Assembly: GCF_002157855.1 (NCBI RefSeq)
Contig: NZ_CP020880.1
Span: 1,488,001-1,552,000, forward strand
Length of the DNA: 64,000 bases
Reading direction: 5' to 3'
From: Sutcliffiella horikoshii
GTDB lineage: Bacteria > Bacillota > Bacilli > Bacillales > Bacillaceae_I
Shown here: one piece after another, positions 44,386-51,811 of the stretch
Layout of the letters: each line of letters begins with the position of its first letter
Position numbering within the stretch: the stretch's first letter is position 1
Notes under the pieces: model-generated
What the model was told of the DNA's origin: nothing
The model's database searches: none
Seen by the model: only the letters and a program-made list of their open reading frames with translations
Made by a program: the position numbers and the translations under genes

Positions 44386-45399
44386 ATGACAAACCATACA
44401 ACAGAATGGTCCTGCGCAGAAACCAGCACACTTTGGACACTTTACCTAAACAACTCCATGTCAGCATGTGTCTTAAGATACTTCCTCGAAACTGTAGAGG
44501 ATAAGCAAATTCGAGCAATCATTGCAAAAGTTTATGATGTAGCATCTTCCAATGAGAATGAACTGAAGGCAATTTTTTGGAAGGAGAAATACCCACTTCC
44601 GTTAGCTTTTTCTGAAAACGACATAAATCTTAAAGCTCCTAGACTCTTTTCAGATACGTTCCAACTAGCTTACGTTTTACAAATGGCCAAAATCGGAATG
44701 GTTACATATGGGGCAAGTCTTAGTGCCATATCAAGGAAAGATATCAGAACGCTTTATACGACATTCATGCAGCGAACAATCGAGATATTTGATACTACAA
44801 CGGATCTGCTATTAGAAAGAGGTTTATATATTAAGAAACCTAGTACGGTTATTCCTGATAGAGCTTATTTAGTGGATGACAAAAAATATTTTAGCGGTTT
44901 AAATCCTTTAGTGAACAAGCGTACATTAAATACAATCGAAGTGACGCACCTAAGTATGAATATTGAAACTAATCAAATTGGAATGCTTCTTTGTACGGCA
45001 TTTTCCCAGACAGCTGTCAACAAGGAAGTACGTGAGTTTATGGTAAAAGCTAAACAAATGGCCCATACACACATAAAAACTTTTGTTGATATATTGTTAA
45101 AGGATGATATTCAAGCACCGATGGCAGCAGATTATTCTGTAACCGCTTCACACATCCCTCCTTTTTCTGATAAGTTGATGATGTTTCATAATAGCTTAAT
45201 GGTGGCAGCTGGCATTGGGAATTATGCGACCGCATCGTCTGCGAGTCAGCGGACGGATATTGCGCTGAAATATGAAAAGCTATCTTCAGAGTCGGTATTA
45301 CTTGCAAAATCTGGTGCAGACATCATGGTTACTAATCGTTGGATGGAAAAACCTCCTTCCTCTGCTGATAGGGAAGAACTGTCTAAAGAGCGTGAATAG
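44386..45399 (+). CDS. DUF3231 family protein
   Basis: 337 residues in two alpha-helical halves, each like a spore-coat-type four-helix (ferritin-like) bundle. Near residue 5 is EWSCAETSTLWTLYLNNSMSACVLRYFL and near residue 185 THLSMNIETNQIGMLLCTAFSQTAVN, the usual DUF3231 double-domain look. No signal or membrane segment. Members are common in spore formers, with unknown function. ATG at 44386 follows GGAGGGG. It is monocistronic or linked to the NAD-binding gene 60 bp downstream. Confidence 0.85.
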   Translation: MTNHTTEWSCAETSTLWTLYLNNSMSACVLRYFLETVEDKQIRAIIAKVYDVASSNENELKAIFWKEKYPLPLAFSENDINLKAPRLFSDTFQLAYVLQMAKIGMVTYGASLSAISRKDIRTLYTTFMQRTIEIFDTTTDLLLERGLYIKKPSTVIPDRAYLVDDKKYFSGLNPLVNKRTLNTIEVTHLSMNIETNQIGMLLCTAFSQTAVNKEVREFMVKAKQMAHTHIKTFVDILLKDDIQAPMAADYSVTASHIPPFSDKLMMFHNSLMVAAGIGNYATASSASQRTDIALKYEKLSSESVLLAKSGADIMVTNRWMEKPPSSADREELSKERE

Positions 45400-45458
45400 T
45401 TGTAGGAAAGCGGTAATTCTGTTATAAAGTAAGTAACAAAGGCAGAGGAGAACCATTC

Positions 45459-46127
45459 ATGAACTCAAAAAGAAGCGCCCTTTTAATTGGAGCAACAGGT
45501 TTGGTAGGAGCGTACGTAAAGGAAGAGATTTTGCAAAATTCTGATTACGCACATCTTACGACATTTGTAAGGAACGATACCAATAAGATGCACCCTAAAC
45601 TAACGGAAGTAAAGATCGACTTCGAGAATATGTCTGTCTATAAGGAACATTTCAAAGTGGATGATCTATTTATTTGCTTAGGGACAACTAAGAAAAAAGC
45701 AGGTACAAAAGAGAGATTTCGTAAAGTGGACTACGACTATGTAGTGGAAGCAGCACGTCTCGCAAAAGAAAACGGTGTAACCAAAATTGCCGTAGTTTCA
45801 GCAATTGGGGCAGATGAAAATTCTAGATTTTTTTACAACCAGGTAAAAGGGGAGATGGAACAGGCAGTATCAGCTGTCGGGATTACGGCTACGTATTTCT
45901 TTAGGCCTTCCTTACTTCTCGGAGATCGGAATGAATTTAGATTAGGAGAAAGGGTTGGAGAAGTGTTAGGTACTGCCATTCAACCCTTATTGCGCGGAAA
46001 GTTACAAAAATATCGTTCTGTTCATGGACAAACAGTTGCAAAAGCAATGGTGAGGTTCTTAAAGGACGGCAGAGATGGTGTTCATATTGTGGAATCAAAC
46101 CTAATTGCTAAAATCGGTGACCTTTGA
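45459..46127 (+). CDS. NAD(P)-binding oxidoreductase, HTATIP2-like SDR
   Basis: Atypical short-chain dehydrogenase/epimerase fold. The nucleotide site GATGLVGAYV is at the N-terminus. FICLGTTKKKAGTKERFRKVDYDYV near residue 75 and the YxxxK pair (YNQVKGEMEQAV) near residue 130 match the HTATIP2/YwnB-like group. Length 222. No substrate can be read from the sequence. ATG at 45459 follows GCAGAGGAG. Confidence 0.88.
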   Translation: MNSKRSALLIGATGLVGAYVKEEILQNSDYAHLTTFVRNDTNKMHPKLTEVKIDFENMSVYKEHFKVDDLFICLGTTKKKAGTKERFRKVDYDYVVEAARLAKENGVTKIAVVSAIGADENSRFFYNQVKGEMEQAVSAVGITATYFFRPSLLLGDRNEFRLGERVGEVLGTAIQPLLRGKLQKYRSVHGQTVAKAMVRFLKDGRDGVHIVESNLIAKIGDL

Positions 46128-46209
46128 CCCTTATTCTATCTTTATAGGAAAAGTTCGTTTTCATTTCAGCGTAGCAGGGAATAAGAAATAAAAAATAGGA
46201 GTGTCCACT

Positions 46210-46524
46210 ATGAGCCAAACGAAAGAGCTAAGAAGAATTCGTAAATCTGGCCATTTAACCATTCCCAAGTCAATTAGAGAACAACTTGAAATTTCCGATG
46301 GCGATGTACTGATGATAATGGAACAACCTTTAGGATTAGTAATGAAACCGATAAATGAAGAACACATTTATAATGAATCCATTGTTTCCAATAACGGAAA
46401 GGTAAACATTCCTATTGAAATTAGGCGTAATCTGAATATTAATGAAGAGACACATTTTTCTGTTCGACTTGATAAAGAAAGAACTGCCGTTATACTGGAA
46501 ATTTTAGAAGAGGAAACGGGCTAG
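46210..46524 (+). CDS. Double SpoVT-AbrB domain protein
   Basis: Two AbrB/MazE swapped-hairpin DNA-binding units in one chain. The first is RKSGHLTIPKSIREQLEISDGD (residues about 8-30) and the second NNGKVNIPIEIRRNLNINEE (about 61-82). Length 104. Usually AbrB-fold proteins have one such unit and dimerise, so this chain may act as a pseudo-dimer. No toxin gene follows; the next gene is ykvS on the other strand. ATG at 46210 follows ATAGGAGTG. Role as transcription regulator is inferred. Confidence 0.82.
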   Translation: MSQTKELRRIRKSGHLTIPKSIREQLEISDGDVLMIMEQPLGLVMKPINEEHIYNESIVSNNGKVNIPIEIRRNLNINEETHFSVRLDKERTAVILEILEEETG

Positions 46525-46528
46525 TATG

Positions 46529-46570
46529 AAAAAGACTTCCCAGGTGTGAATTGGAGAAGTCTTTTTTAGG
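46529..46570. terminator. Terminator between convergent genes
   Basis: AAAAAGACTTC, interior loop, GAAGTCTTTTTT; serves the AbrB-fold gene and, reversed, ykvS. Confidence 0.85.
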
Positions 46571-46577
46571 TTTAGTT

Positions 46578-46760
46578 CTATAATGACTTTACAATTTTAT
46601 AGTTTTTATGATTTACCACGGTTCGTTGTTCCAATTCTAAATCACGATAATTGTTCATATAAGTAAGGTCCACTATGACAGAGTTTTCATTTACTTTCTC
46701 TACCACACCTTGAAGACCTTCACGAAATTCTATGATGTTTCCCACTTCTGCTTTTTTCAA
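46578..46760 (-). CDS. ykvS: DUF2187 family protein YkvS
   Basis: 60 residues, beta-rich, KOW-like barrel: KVGNIIEFREGLQGVV-type opening and VVNHKNYKIVKSL ending. Closely resembles B. subtilis YkvS as I recall. Function unknown. ATG at 46760 follows GGGGGAGAT. Its position some 3 kb after queF matches the ykv gene order in B. subtilis and supports synteny. Confidence 0.85.
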   Translation of the reverse strand: MKKAEVGNIIEFREGLQGVVEKVNENSVIVDLTYMNNYRDLELEQRTVVNHKNYKIVKSL

Positions 46761-46964
46761 CGATATCTCCCCCTAAATAGAGTTCACTGACAGGTAATCT
46801 CTCTGTCTGGCTTTTTTATTTTTGTGAAATAGTGGATTTAAAAAGTGTTACATACAGTTTGCATTATTTTTGCAGAAACGTAAATAGTTTCATGCTATTT
46901 TTTCTAAATTTTCTTTTAATTTATTTTATTTTTACTTTGTGACCGTTACCCGGTAGGGTGCATA

Positions 46965-47048
46965 TATAATAATAGGGCTACCTAATTGCCCCATTCATTT
47001 TATTCCTTATCCCCCATGGAATCCCTTCATTAGAAGGGGTTTTTTTAT
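46965..47048 (+). other. Orphan -10 box and terminator, possible small transcript
   Basis: TATAAT at 46965-46970 lacks a convincing -35 (TTGTGA is 22 bases upstream). About 50 bases later a good terminator (CCCTTC, loop, GAAGGGG, seven T) sits at 47023-47046. No gene of size lies between; a five-codon frame (ATG GAA TCC CTT CAT TAG) is present. It may be a short RNA or a leader relic. The rest of 46761-46964 is AT-rich and would hold the ykvS promoter. Confidence 0.35.
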
Positions 47049-47106
47049 TCTTTAGGAAATTATAAAATAATTGAATTGTGGAAAATCTGCAAAGTAATTC
47101 TTGATC

Positions 47107-47400
47107 GTCGGGATGAAGACCTCGGTGGTGACAAAAAATTGGAAAGGGAGAGGTCCTCATCGCCGTATGAAGACCTGGGTGACGAGAAAACAGGAGGAGA
47201 GAAGTCCTCATCGCCCGTATGAAGACCCCAGTGACGAAGAATCAGGAGGAGAGAAGTCCTCATCGCCCGTATGAAGACCTAAGTGACGAAAAATCAGGAG
47301 GAGAGAAGTCCTCATTGCTCGTCTGAAGACCTCAGTGACGAGAAATCGGGAAGAGAGAGGTCCTCATCGCCAATATAAAGCCCTTGGTGACAAGGGATTT
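47107..47400. repeat. Tandem repeat, 52-bp unit, about five and a half copies
   Basis: ATGAAGACC-type starts occur at 47113, 47167, 47219, 47271, 47323 and 47375 (spacings 54, 52, 52, 52, 52). Each unit contains GTGACGA, ATCAGGAGGAGAGAAG and TCCTCATCGCC. AGTCCTCAT ... ATGAAGACC around each junction is an inverted repeat, so the array can form a row of hairpins. The unit is not a multiple of three, which argues against coding. Confidence 0.92.
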
Positions 47401-47479
47401 TATTGAAATAGTCAAAGGTGAACGCAAAGGAAAGATCCGGCCAAGGTCAATATTTCAAAGCTGTGCGAAAACCGAGAAA

Positions 47480-47537
47480 ACGTTCCAAGAGATTATGATC
47501 TTGGGACGTGGTTTTAGCTCGCGTTAGCGATTTTTTT
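47480..47537 (+). terminator. Two adjacent hairpins, the second terminator-like
   Basis: ACGTTCCAAGA / TCTTGGGACGT (47480-47509) is an 11-bp stem with an eight-base loop. Shortly after, CGCGTTAGCG with seven T (47519-47537) is a short terminator. They close the tandem repeat region before the next gene. Confidence 0.6.
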
Positions 47538-47606
47538 CTGTTTATTTTCACATTAGGCTGTTAGTGATAAAATAAGAGTAGTATTTCGAAAGATGGAGTG
47601 ATAATT

Positions 47607-47801
47607 GTGAATGAAAATTTAGCAGCAGAAATATTAGACAAGCTTAAAAATGGAGAGCTTCATGAATATAGAATTACAAAAGAGGATTTTATGATTTTTC
47701 GTAAAGTGCTGGTTGCCCGTGAAGACTTCAAACACTACAGAGGCATTGCCAAACACAAAGGTGAAGTAGTATACCAATACATGCAAGAAGCAAGAAGCTA
47801 G
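47607..47801 (+). CDS. Hypothetical 64-residue protein
   Basis: Starts MNENLAAEILDKLKNGELHEY, contains REDFKHYRGIAKHKGEVVYQY and ends EARS. Mixed alpha/beta, charged, no membrane segment. GTG at 47607 lies 8 bases after GGAG; an in-frame GTG at 47598 overlaps that site and is less likely. I believe short proteins like this are conserved in Bacillus but cannot name the family. It is followed directly by a repeat arm. Confidence 0.75.
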   Translation: MNENLAAEILDKLKNGELHEYRITKEDFMIFRKVLVAREDFKHYRGIAKHKGEVVYQYMQEARS

Positions 47802-47816
47802 GTGGATACAAAAACC

Positions 47817-48001
47817 AAATTGATCGCAGTGGAAGGCACGAAGACTCCTTGAAAATGCTAGCGCATTTTCTTCGTGCGATGAATCGCTGCCGGAGCCTTC
47901 CTTGTCCTATGGGAGGAAGGGACAGGGGAGACCCCTGAAGCGTTGTGAGGAGGCTCCCGGACCGCCCATGGAAAGCGAAGTGCCTGAAACGAAGATCAAC
48001 T
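47817..48001 (-). repeat. Dispersed repeat, A arm reverse, with hairpin insertion and mosaic core
   Basis: Ends AATTGATCGCAGTGGAAGGC and GAAACGAAGATCAACTG. Compared with the 4.2-kb copy it has about 59 extra bases after GAAGACTCCT, including the hairpin GAAAATGCTAGCGCATTTTC (47851-47870). Its core GACCCCTGAAGCGTTGTGAGG is that of the B arms at 7.7 and 60.7 kb. Its end supplies the stop codon of the sigma-factor gene. Confidence 0.87.
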
Positions 48002-48487
48002 GTTAAGTGTTACCTTATTAATTTCCCTCCTAAGTTTCTTAAGCGCCTCTGCCCGCCAAGACTTAACAGCACTTACCGTAACCTCCTCCTGCCTAGCGAC
48101 TTCATCCAACTTCTTTCCTTTAATAATGCACTCTTCCACCCATTTCCGCTGCTTATCCGTTAAATGGCGAGTATACTCCTCCAATCCCACATCTACAGAG
48201 TCCCCAGTAAAATCAATCCCCTCTTCCGGCATCGCCTCCATAAACATGTGTGTATCTTCCCATCTCACCTCTTTTTTTAAGTGATTAAGCAATTTTCCGC
48301 GTATTGATGAATATGCATAAGAAGTAAATGAACCTTTTCTGCAGTTCTGTGAACAGAAGGCTTCCCATAAAGCAATGGTTGCCTCATGAACGTAACGATC
48401 TTTCTCTTTGTATATATTCAAAGTCTTAATGATATGGTGTATCATGGGAGTGTACTGATTTAATACCTCTTCAAAAGTTGGTTTCAT
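47996..48487 (-). CDS. Small sigma-70 family RNA polymerase sigma factor
   Basis: 163 residues. Region 2 covers about residues 1-75 (NQYTPMIHHIIKTLN, ATIALWEAF, KGSFTSYAYSSIRGKLLNHLKKE). Region 4 covers about 105-155 (LTDKQRKWVEECIIKGKKLDEVARQEEVTVSAVKSWRAEALKKLR). There is no region 3, as in ECF or late-competence-type factors. No anti-sigma gene is adjacent. The last codons and TGA stop come from the edge of the repeat arm, so the C-terminus may have been altered by insertion. ATG at 48487 follows TAGGA. A palindrome lies just upstream. Regulon unknown. Confidence 0.85.
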   Translation of the reverse strand: MKPTFEEVLNQYTPMIHHIIKTLNIYKEKDRYVHEATIALWEAFCSQNCRKGSFTSYAYSSIRGKLLNHLKKEVRWEDTHMFMEAMPEEGIDFTGDSVDVGLEEYTRHLTDKQRKWVEECIIKGKKLDEVARQEEVTVSAVKSWRAEALKKLRREINKVTLNS

Positions 48488-48501
48488 TAGGAGTTCCTAA
48501 C

Positions 48502-48517
48502 GAAAAGCTAGCTTTTC
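48502..48517. promoter_or_regulatory. Perfect 16-bp palindrome upstream of the sigma factor
   Basis: GAAAAGCTAGCTTTTC, 15 bases before the sigma-factor start on the minus strand. It has no T-run in a useful position, so an operator is more likely than a terminator. Confidence 0.4.
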
Positions 48518-48691
48518 TCTATTACCGGTATCTTTACTATAGTGGCCGTTTATTTAGTTGACATGTCAAGATATGAGGAATAAACTGTGAAGTAGCAGTG
48601 GCATATGGCTTGTATAGTTATATGTTATGAAGAGTATGGAGGTTACCTGTAAGAGAGTATCAACGATAATGTTAAAAAAGGGGTAATTGCC

Positions 48692-49018
48692 ATGGAACAT
48701 AAAAAAGAGGATAAACTAGCGAATCAATCAATGTATCTTTGGAAAAATGACGCCGACCGGACAGTACAAGGATTTTTACTATACCCGGAAAACATTCCGG
48801 ATATTCAATATATAAAAAAGTTATTACGTCATATGTATATGGCAAAGGAAATCTTCAAGATGTCGATCTGGTTTGAAGGAGACGTCATCCAAGTTACTGG
48901 TCGTATACAATCTTTCCGCTATAAAGCGAATAAACTTACCATTAAAGATGTGGATAAGAACATCTATCATATTCGTATATTCGATGTGGTTGAGATTATT
49001 AGAAAACCACAAAAATAG
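48692..49018 (+). CDS. YolD-like protein
   Basis: 108 residues. The C-terminal half, SIWFEGDVIQVTGRIQSFRYKANKLTIKDVDKNIYHIRIFDVVEI, has the two beta-hairpin pattern (I-Y-G-I-G-I-K-D ... I-F-DI--I) of YolD-like proteins. These often accompany UV-damage polymerases, but none is adjacent here. ATG at 48692 follows AAAAGGGG. Terminator follows at once. The family call is moderate because overall similarity is pattern-level. Confidence 0.6.
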   Translation: MEHKKEDKLANQSMYLWKNDADRTVQGFLLYPENIPDIQYIKKLLRHMYMAKEIFKMSIWFEGDVIQVTGRIQSFRYKANKLTIKDVDKNIYHIRIFDVVEIIRKPQK

Positions 49019-49024
49019 CAGTAC

Positions 49025-49055
49025 TCAAGAGTCCAAATAGGGCTCTTTTTTTATG
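49025..49055 (+). terminator. Terminator after the YolD-like gene
   Basis: AAGAGTCC, short loop, GGGCTCTTTTTTT. Confidence 0.85.
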
Positions 49056-49162
49056 CCCTTCATTATTGCCTCCATTTAACTACTGGTATATTACATAACT
49101 TTATAGGAAAAATAAAAGGAGAATTGTGACGTCCATTGTTTCCATAGAAAGGGGGGAGTTCA

Positions 49163-50686
49163 ATGAAAAACCTACTGAAAAAACTGTTTACACCTAAAAG
49201 CAGCCAAACATCGAACAAGGTAGAGGATATGTCTGTTACACAATTATTATTACAAATGGAGAAATCTGTTGATTTTTTGAGGTTTACAAATCAGACCAAT
49301 GATGGAAGCAGGAAGGTTTGGATTAACTATTACTATACATTAGTGGATACTGATTTCCTGCATCGTGACATATTACATAGGATTTCTACTAGCCCATGGA
49401 GCAATTTACAAGAATTAAAAAATATTTTACCAATAGAAGTAGTGACCATTAGCTCCGATCCGAAGGAAATAAGAGAAAAGTTATTAACAGGCTTTATTTT
49501 TGTACAGATTGGTGAGAAGGACAAAAAAGGCTTGTTAGTCCGATCGGAATTTGTCCAAACCCGTGCAGTTTCTTTGCCAGAGGTTGAGTTCAGCGTTATA
49601 GGACCTAAAGAATCGTTTGTTGAAAATATAGATTCTAACATAAACCTTATTAGAAGGCGTTTAAGCAGTCCGATGTTAACGGTTGAACAGAAAATGTTAG
49701 GCACCATTTCCAGGACGAGAGTGGGTGTCATGTATTTAGATGGAATTGTAGATAATGAAAATGTGCAAACAGTCATCCAAAGACTTGATGAGGTGGAATT
49801 CGATCATATAAATGACAGTTCCTATATAACACAATTAATATCTGATAACGGTAACACAATATTTCCGCTGCTTCTGGATACAGAGAGGCCTGACCGGATT
49901 GTGTCGGCTTTGACGGAGGGGAAAGTAGTGATCATGGTGGATGGATCTCCTCATGGACTCATTGGACCTACAACGCTTGTGGAATTTTTCTCTTCATTCG
50001 AAGATTATTATTTAAGTTATTGGCTTTCTTCCTTTTTTCGGCTTATCAGGCTGTTCGGTGTTGCCTTTTCCATCTTGGTAACCCCAGTCTATGTTGCAGT
50101 TTTGACCTATCATTATGAATTGATTCCCAAAGATCTACTGAGCACGTTGATTTCTTCTAGACGTGAGGTTCCATTGCCACCTATATTAGAAGCGATTTTT
50201 CTCGAACTAACTATTGAATTACTTAGGGAAGCTGGAGCAAGACTTCCTACAAAAGTTGGCCAGACAATCGGTATCGTGGGTGGGATAGTTATTGGGACCG
50301 CATCTGTTGAAGCTGGTTTGACGAGTAACGTCCTGTTAATTATCGTAGCACTTGCTGCACTAGCATCCTTTACTACCCCTGTTTATAAAATGGGTAATAC
50401 AATCCGACTGTTGAGGTTCCCCTTCCTATTGTTTGCAGAATTATGGGGATTGCTAGGGATTGTGTTTTGCTTCTGTATTTTGGCAGCGCATTTGTTAAGG
50501 CTGACATCTCTCGGAAGGCCTTACTTGGAACCGATTTACCCTCCTAGAGTGAAAGATATGAAGGATGCTTTGTTACGGCTACCATTTTCGATGCAAACAG
50601 AAAGGCCTGGCCAATTAAGAACCAATAAACCTCAAAGAATGGCGAAAATACGAAAAAAACCCAAAAAGGATATTGATGAATATTGA
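49163..50686 (+). CDS. Spore germination protein, GerA family (A subunit)
   Basis: Germinant receptor A subunit, inner spore membrane. The N-terminal soluble part of about 270 residues contains VGVMYLDGIVDNENVQTVI and PDRIVSALTEGKVVIMVDGSPHGLI, both family blocks. About five membrane segments follow (SILVTPVYVAVLTYH, GIVGGIVIGTASVEAG, LLIIVALAALASF, LLGIVFCFCILAAHL). PLPPILEAIFLELTIELLREAGARLP near residue 340 is the GerA signature. A basic tail ends the 507 residues. ATG at 49163 follows AAAGGGGGGAG. First gene of a three-gene receptor operon; the germinant cannot be predicted. Confidence 0.96.
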   Translation: MKNLLKKLFTPKSSQTSNKVEDMSVTQLLLQMEKSVDFLRFTNQTNDGSRKVWINYYYTLVDTDFLHRDILHRISTSPWSNLQELKNILPIEVVTISSDPKEIREKLLTGFIFVQIGEKDKKGLLVRSEFVQTRAVSLPEVEFSVIGPKESFVENIDSNINLIRRRLSSPMLTVEQKMLGTISRTRVGVMYLDGIVDNENVQTVIQRLDEVEFDHINDSSYITQLISDNGNTIFPLLLDTERPDRIVSALTEGKVVIMVDGSPHGLIGPTTLVEFFSSFEDYYLSYWLSSFFRLIRLFGVAFSILVTPVYVAVLTYHYELIPKDLLSTLISSRREVPLPPILEAIFLELTIELLREAGARLPTKVGQTIGIVGGIVIGTASVEAGLTSNVLLIIVALAALASFTTPVYKMGNTIRLLRFPFLLFAELWGLLGIVFCFCILAAHLLRLTSLGRPYLEPIYPPRVKDMKDALLRLPFSMQTERPGQLRTNKPQRMAKIRKKPKKDIDEY

Positions 50687-50707
50687 AATAAGAAGGGAGG
50701 CATGACA

Positions 50708-51811
50708 TTGCAAAAAATTCCAAAGCAGTTCCAAGTTTCATCCTTTTTAGTGTTTTACTTAATTCATAGCACACAGTTTGGAGTAGGAGCACTTGGCTAT
50801 CAACGGGTTATTGCAATGTCTGCCGGCTACGATGCTTGGATGGGTATTATCCTCTTTGGTGGTTTTACACACATCATTGTTTACATGATTTACAAAATTT
50901 GTGAAAAAAGTAACGGAGATTTGGCGAGTGCTCATCGAATGGCTTTTGGTAAATGGATAGGTAACCTATTTAACCTCTTTTTTGTTTTCTACTATATCAT
51001 GACGGCTGTAACCGTGCTACGAACATATATTGAGGTGGTACAAGTTTGGCTATTTCCAGATTTAAGCACGTGGTTTTTTTCATTATTATTTCTTCTCCTA
51101 GTGTTTTACATAATAACAGGCGGATTTCGAGTCATCACGGGGATAGCCTTTTTGGGTGTTATGCTACCCGCTTATCTGTTAATAACTATTGTCCTCCCGC
51201 TTGAATATGCAGATTTTCGAAATTTGCTACCAATATTCGATCATTCACTTAAAGACATCTTTCTGTCAGGCAGGGATATGACTTTAAGTATGCTTGGATT
51301 TGAGACACTATTGATGTTCTATCCATTTATAAGCAAACCGCAACAATCCAAAAAGTGGGCTCATTTAGGAGTTTTTGTCACTTCATCCATCTATCTAATA
51401 TTTGCACTAATCACGTTTGCCTATTTCAGTGAAGGGAAGCTGCAAAAAAATATATGGGCAACGCTCTCTATTTGGAAAATCATTGAGCTTCCTTTTGTAG
51501 AACGTGTAGAATATATCGGAATTGCCAATTGGTGTCTTATTATCCTTCCAAATGTGTGTCTGTTTTTATGGTGTGCTAGCAGGCTTGCCAAAAGAATGAC
51601 CAAACTGAAACATAGGACCAGCTTAATTATAATAACAACTATCGTTTTTATAATCATGAATCAATTTGAAGATAGGAAATTGATTAATGATTTAAACTCC
51701 TATATGGGACAAGTCGGATTTTATATGGGCTATGTGTATATTCCGTTGTTATTTCTAGTTATTACTTTTGTGCATTGGAGAAGGGGGAAAAAAGAAGATG
51801 AGAAAACATAA
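50708..51811 (+). CDS. Spore germination protein, GerB family (B subunit)
   Basis: Germinant receptor B subunit with about ten membrane segments, distantly related to amino acid/polyamine transporters. GVGALGYQR near residue 25 and GFETLLMFYPFISKP near residue 198 are typical. TTG at 50708 lies 7 bases after GGGAGG; ATG at 50702 is only one base from it, so the TTG start is preferred (367 residues). Its 3' end overlaps the C subunit by 14 bp. Confidence 0.94.
   Translation: MQKIPKQFQVSSFLVFYLIHSTQFGVGALGYQRVIAMSAGYDAWMGIILFGGFTHIIVYMIYKICEKSNGDLASAHRMAFGKWIGNLFNLFFVFYYIMTAVTVLRTYIEVVQVWLFPDLSTWFFSLLFLLLVFYIITGGFRVITGIAFLGVMLPAYLLITIVLPLEYADFRNLLPIFDHSLKDIFLSGRDMTLSMLGFETLLMFYPFISKPQQSKKWAHLGVFVTSSIYLIFALITFAYFSEGKLQKNIWATLSIWKIIELPFVERVEYIGIANWCLIILPNVCLFLWCASRLAKRMTKLKHRTSLIIITTIVFIIMNQFEDRKLINDLNSYMGQVGFYMGYVYIPLLFLVITFVHWRRGKKEDEKT

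Noticed and set aside
46210-46524. Antitoxin of a MazEF-type module
   Set aside because: No toxin-like gene follows; the next gene is the convergent DUF2187 gene.
47107-47400. CRISPR array
   Set aside because: Units repeat along their whole length, so there are no unique spacers, and no cas genes are nearby.
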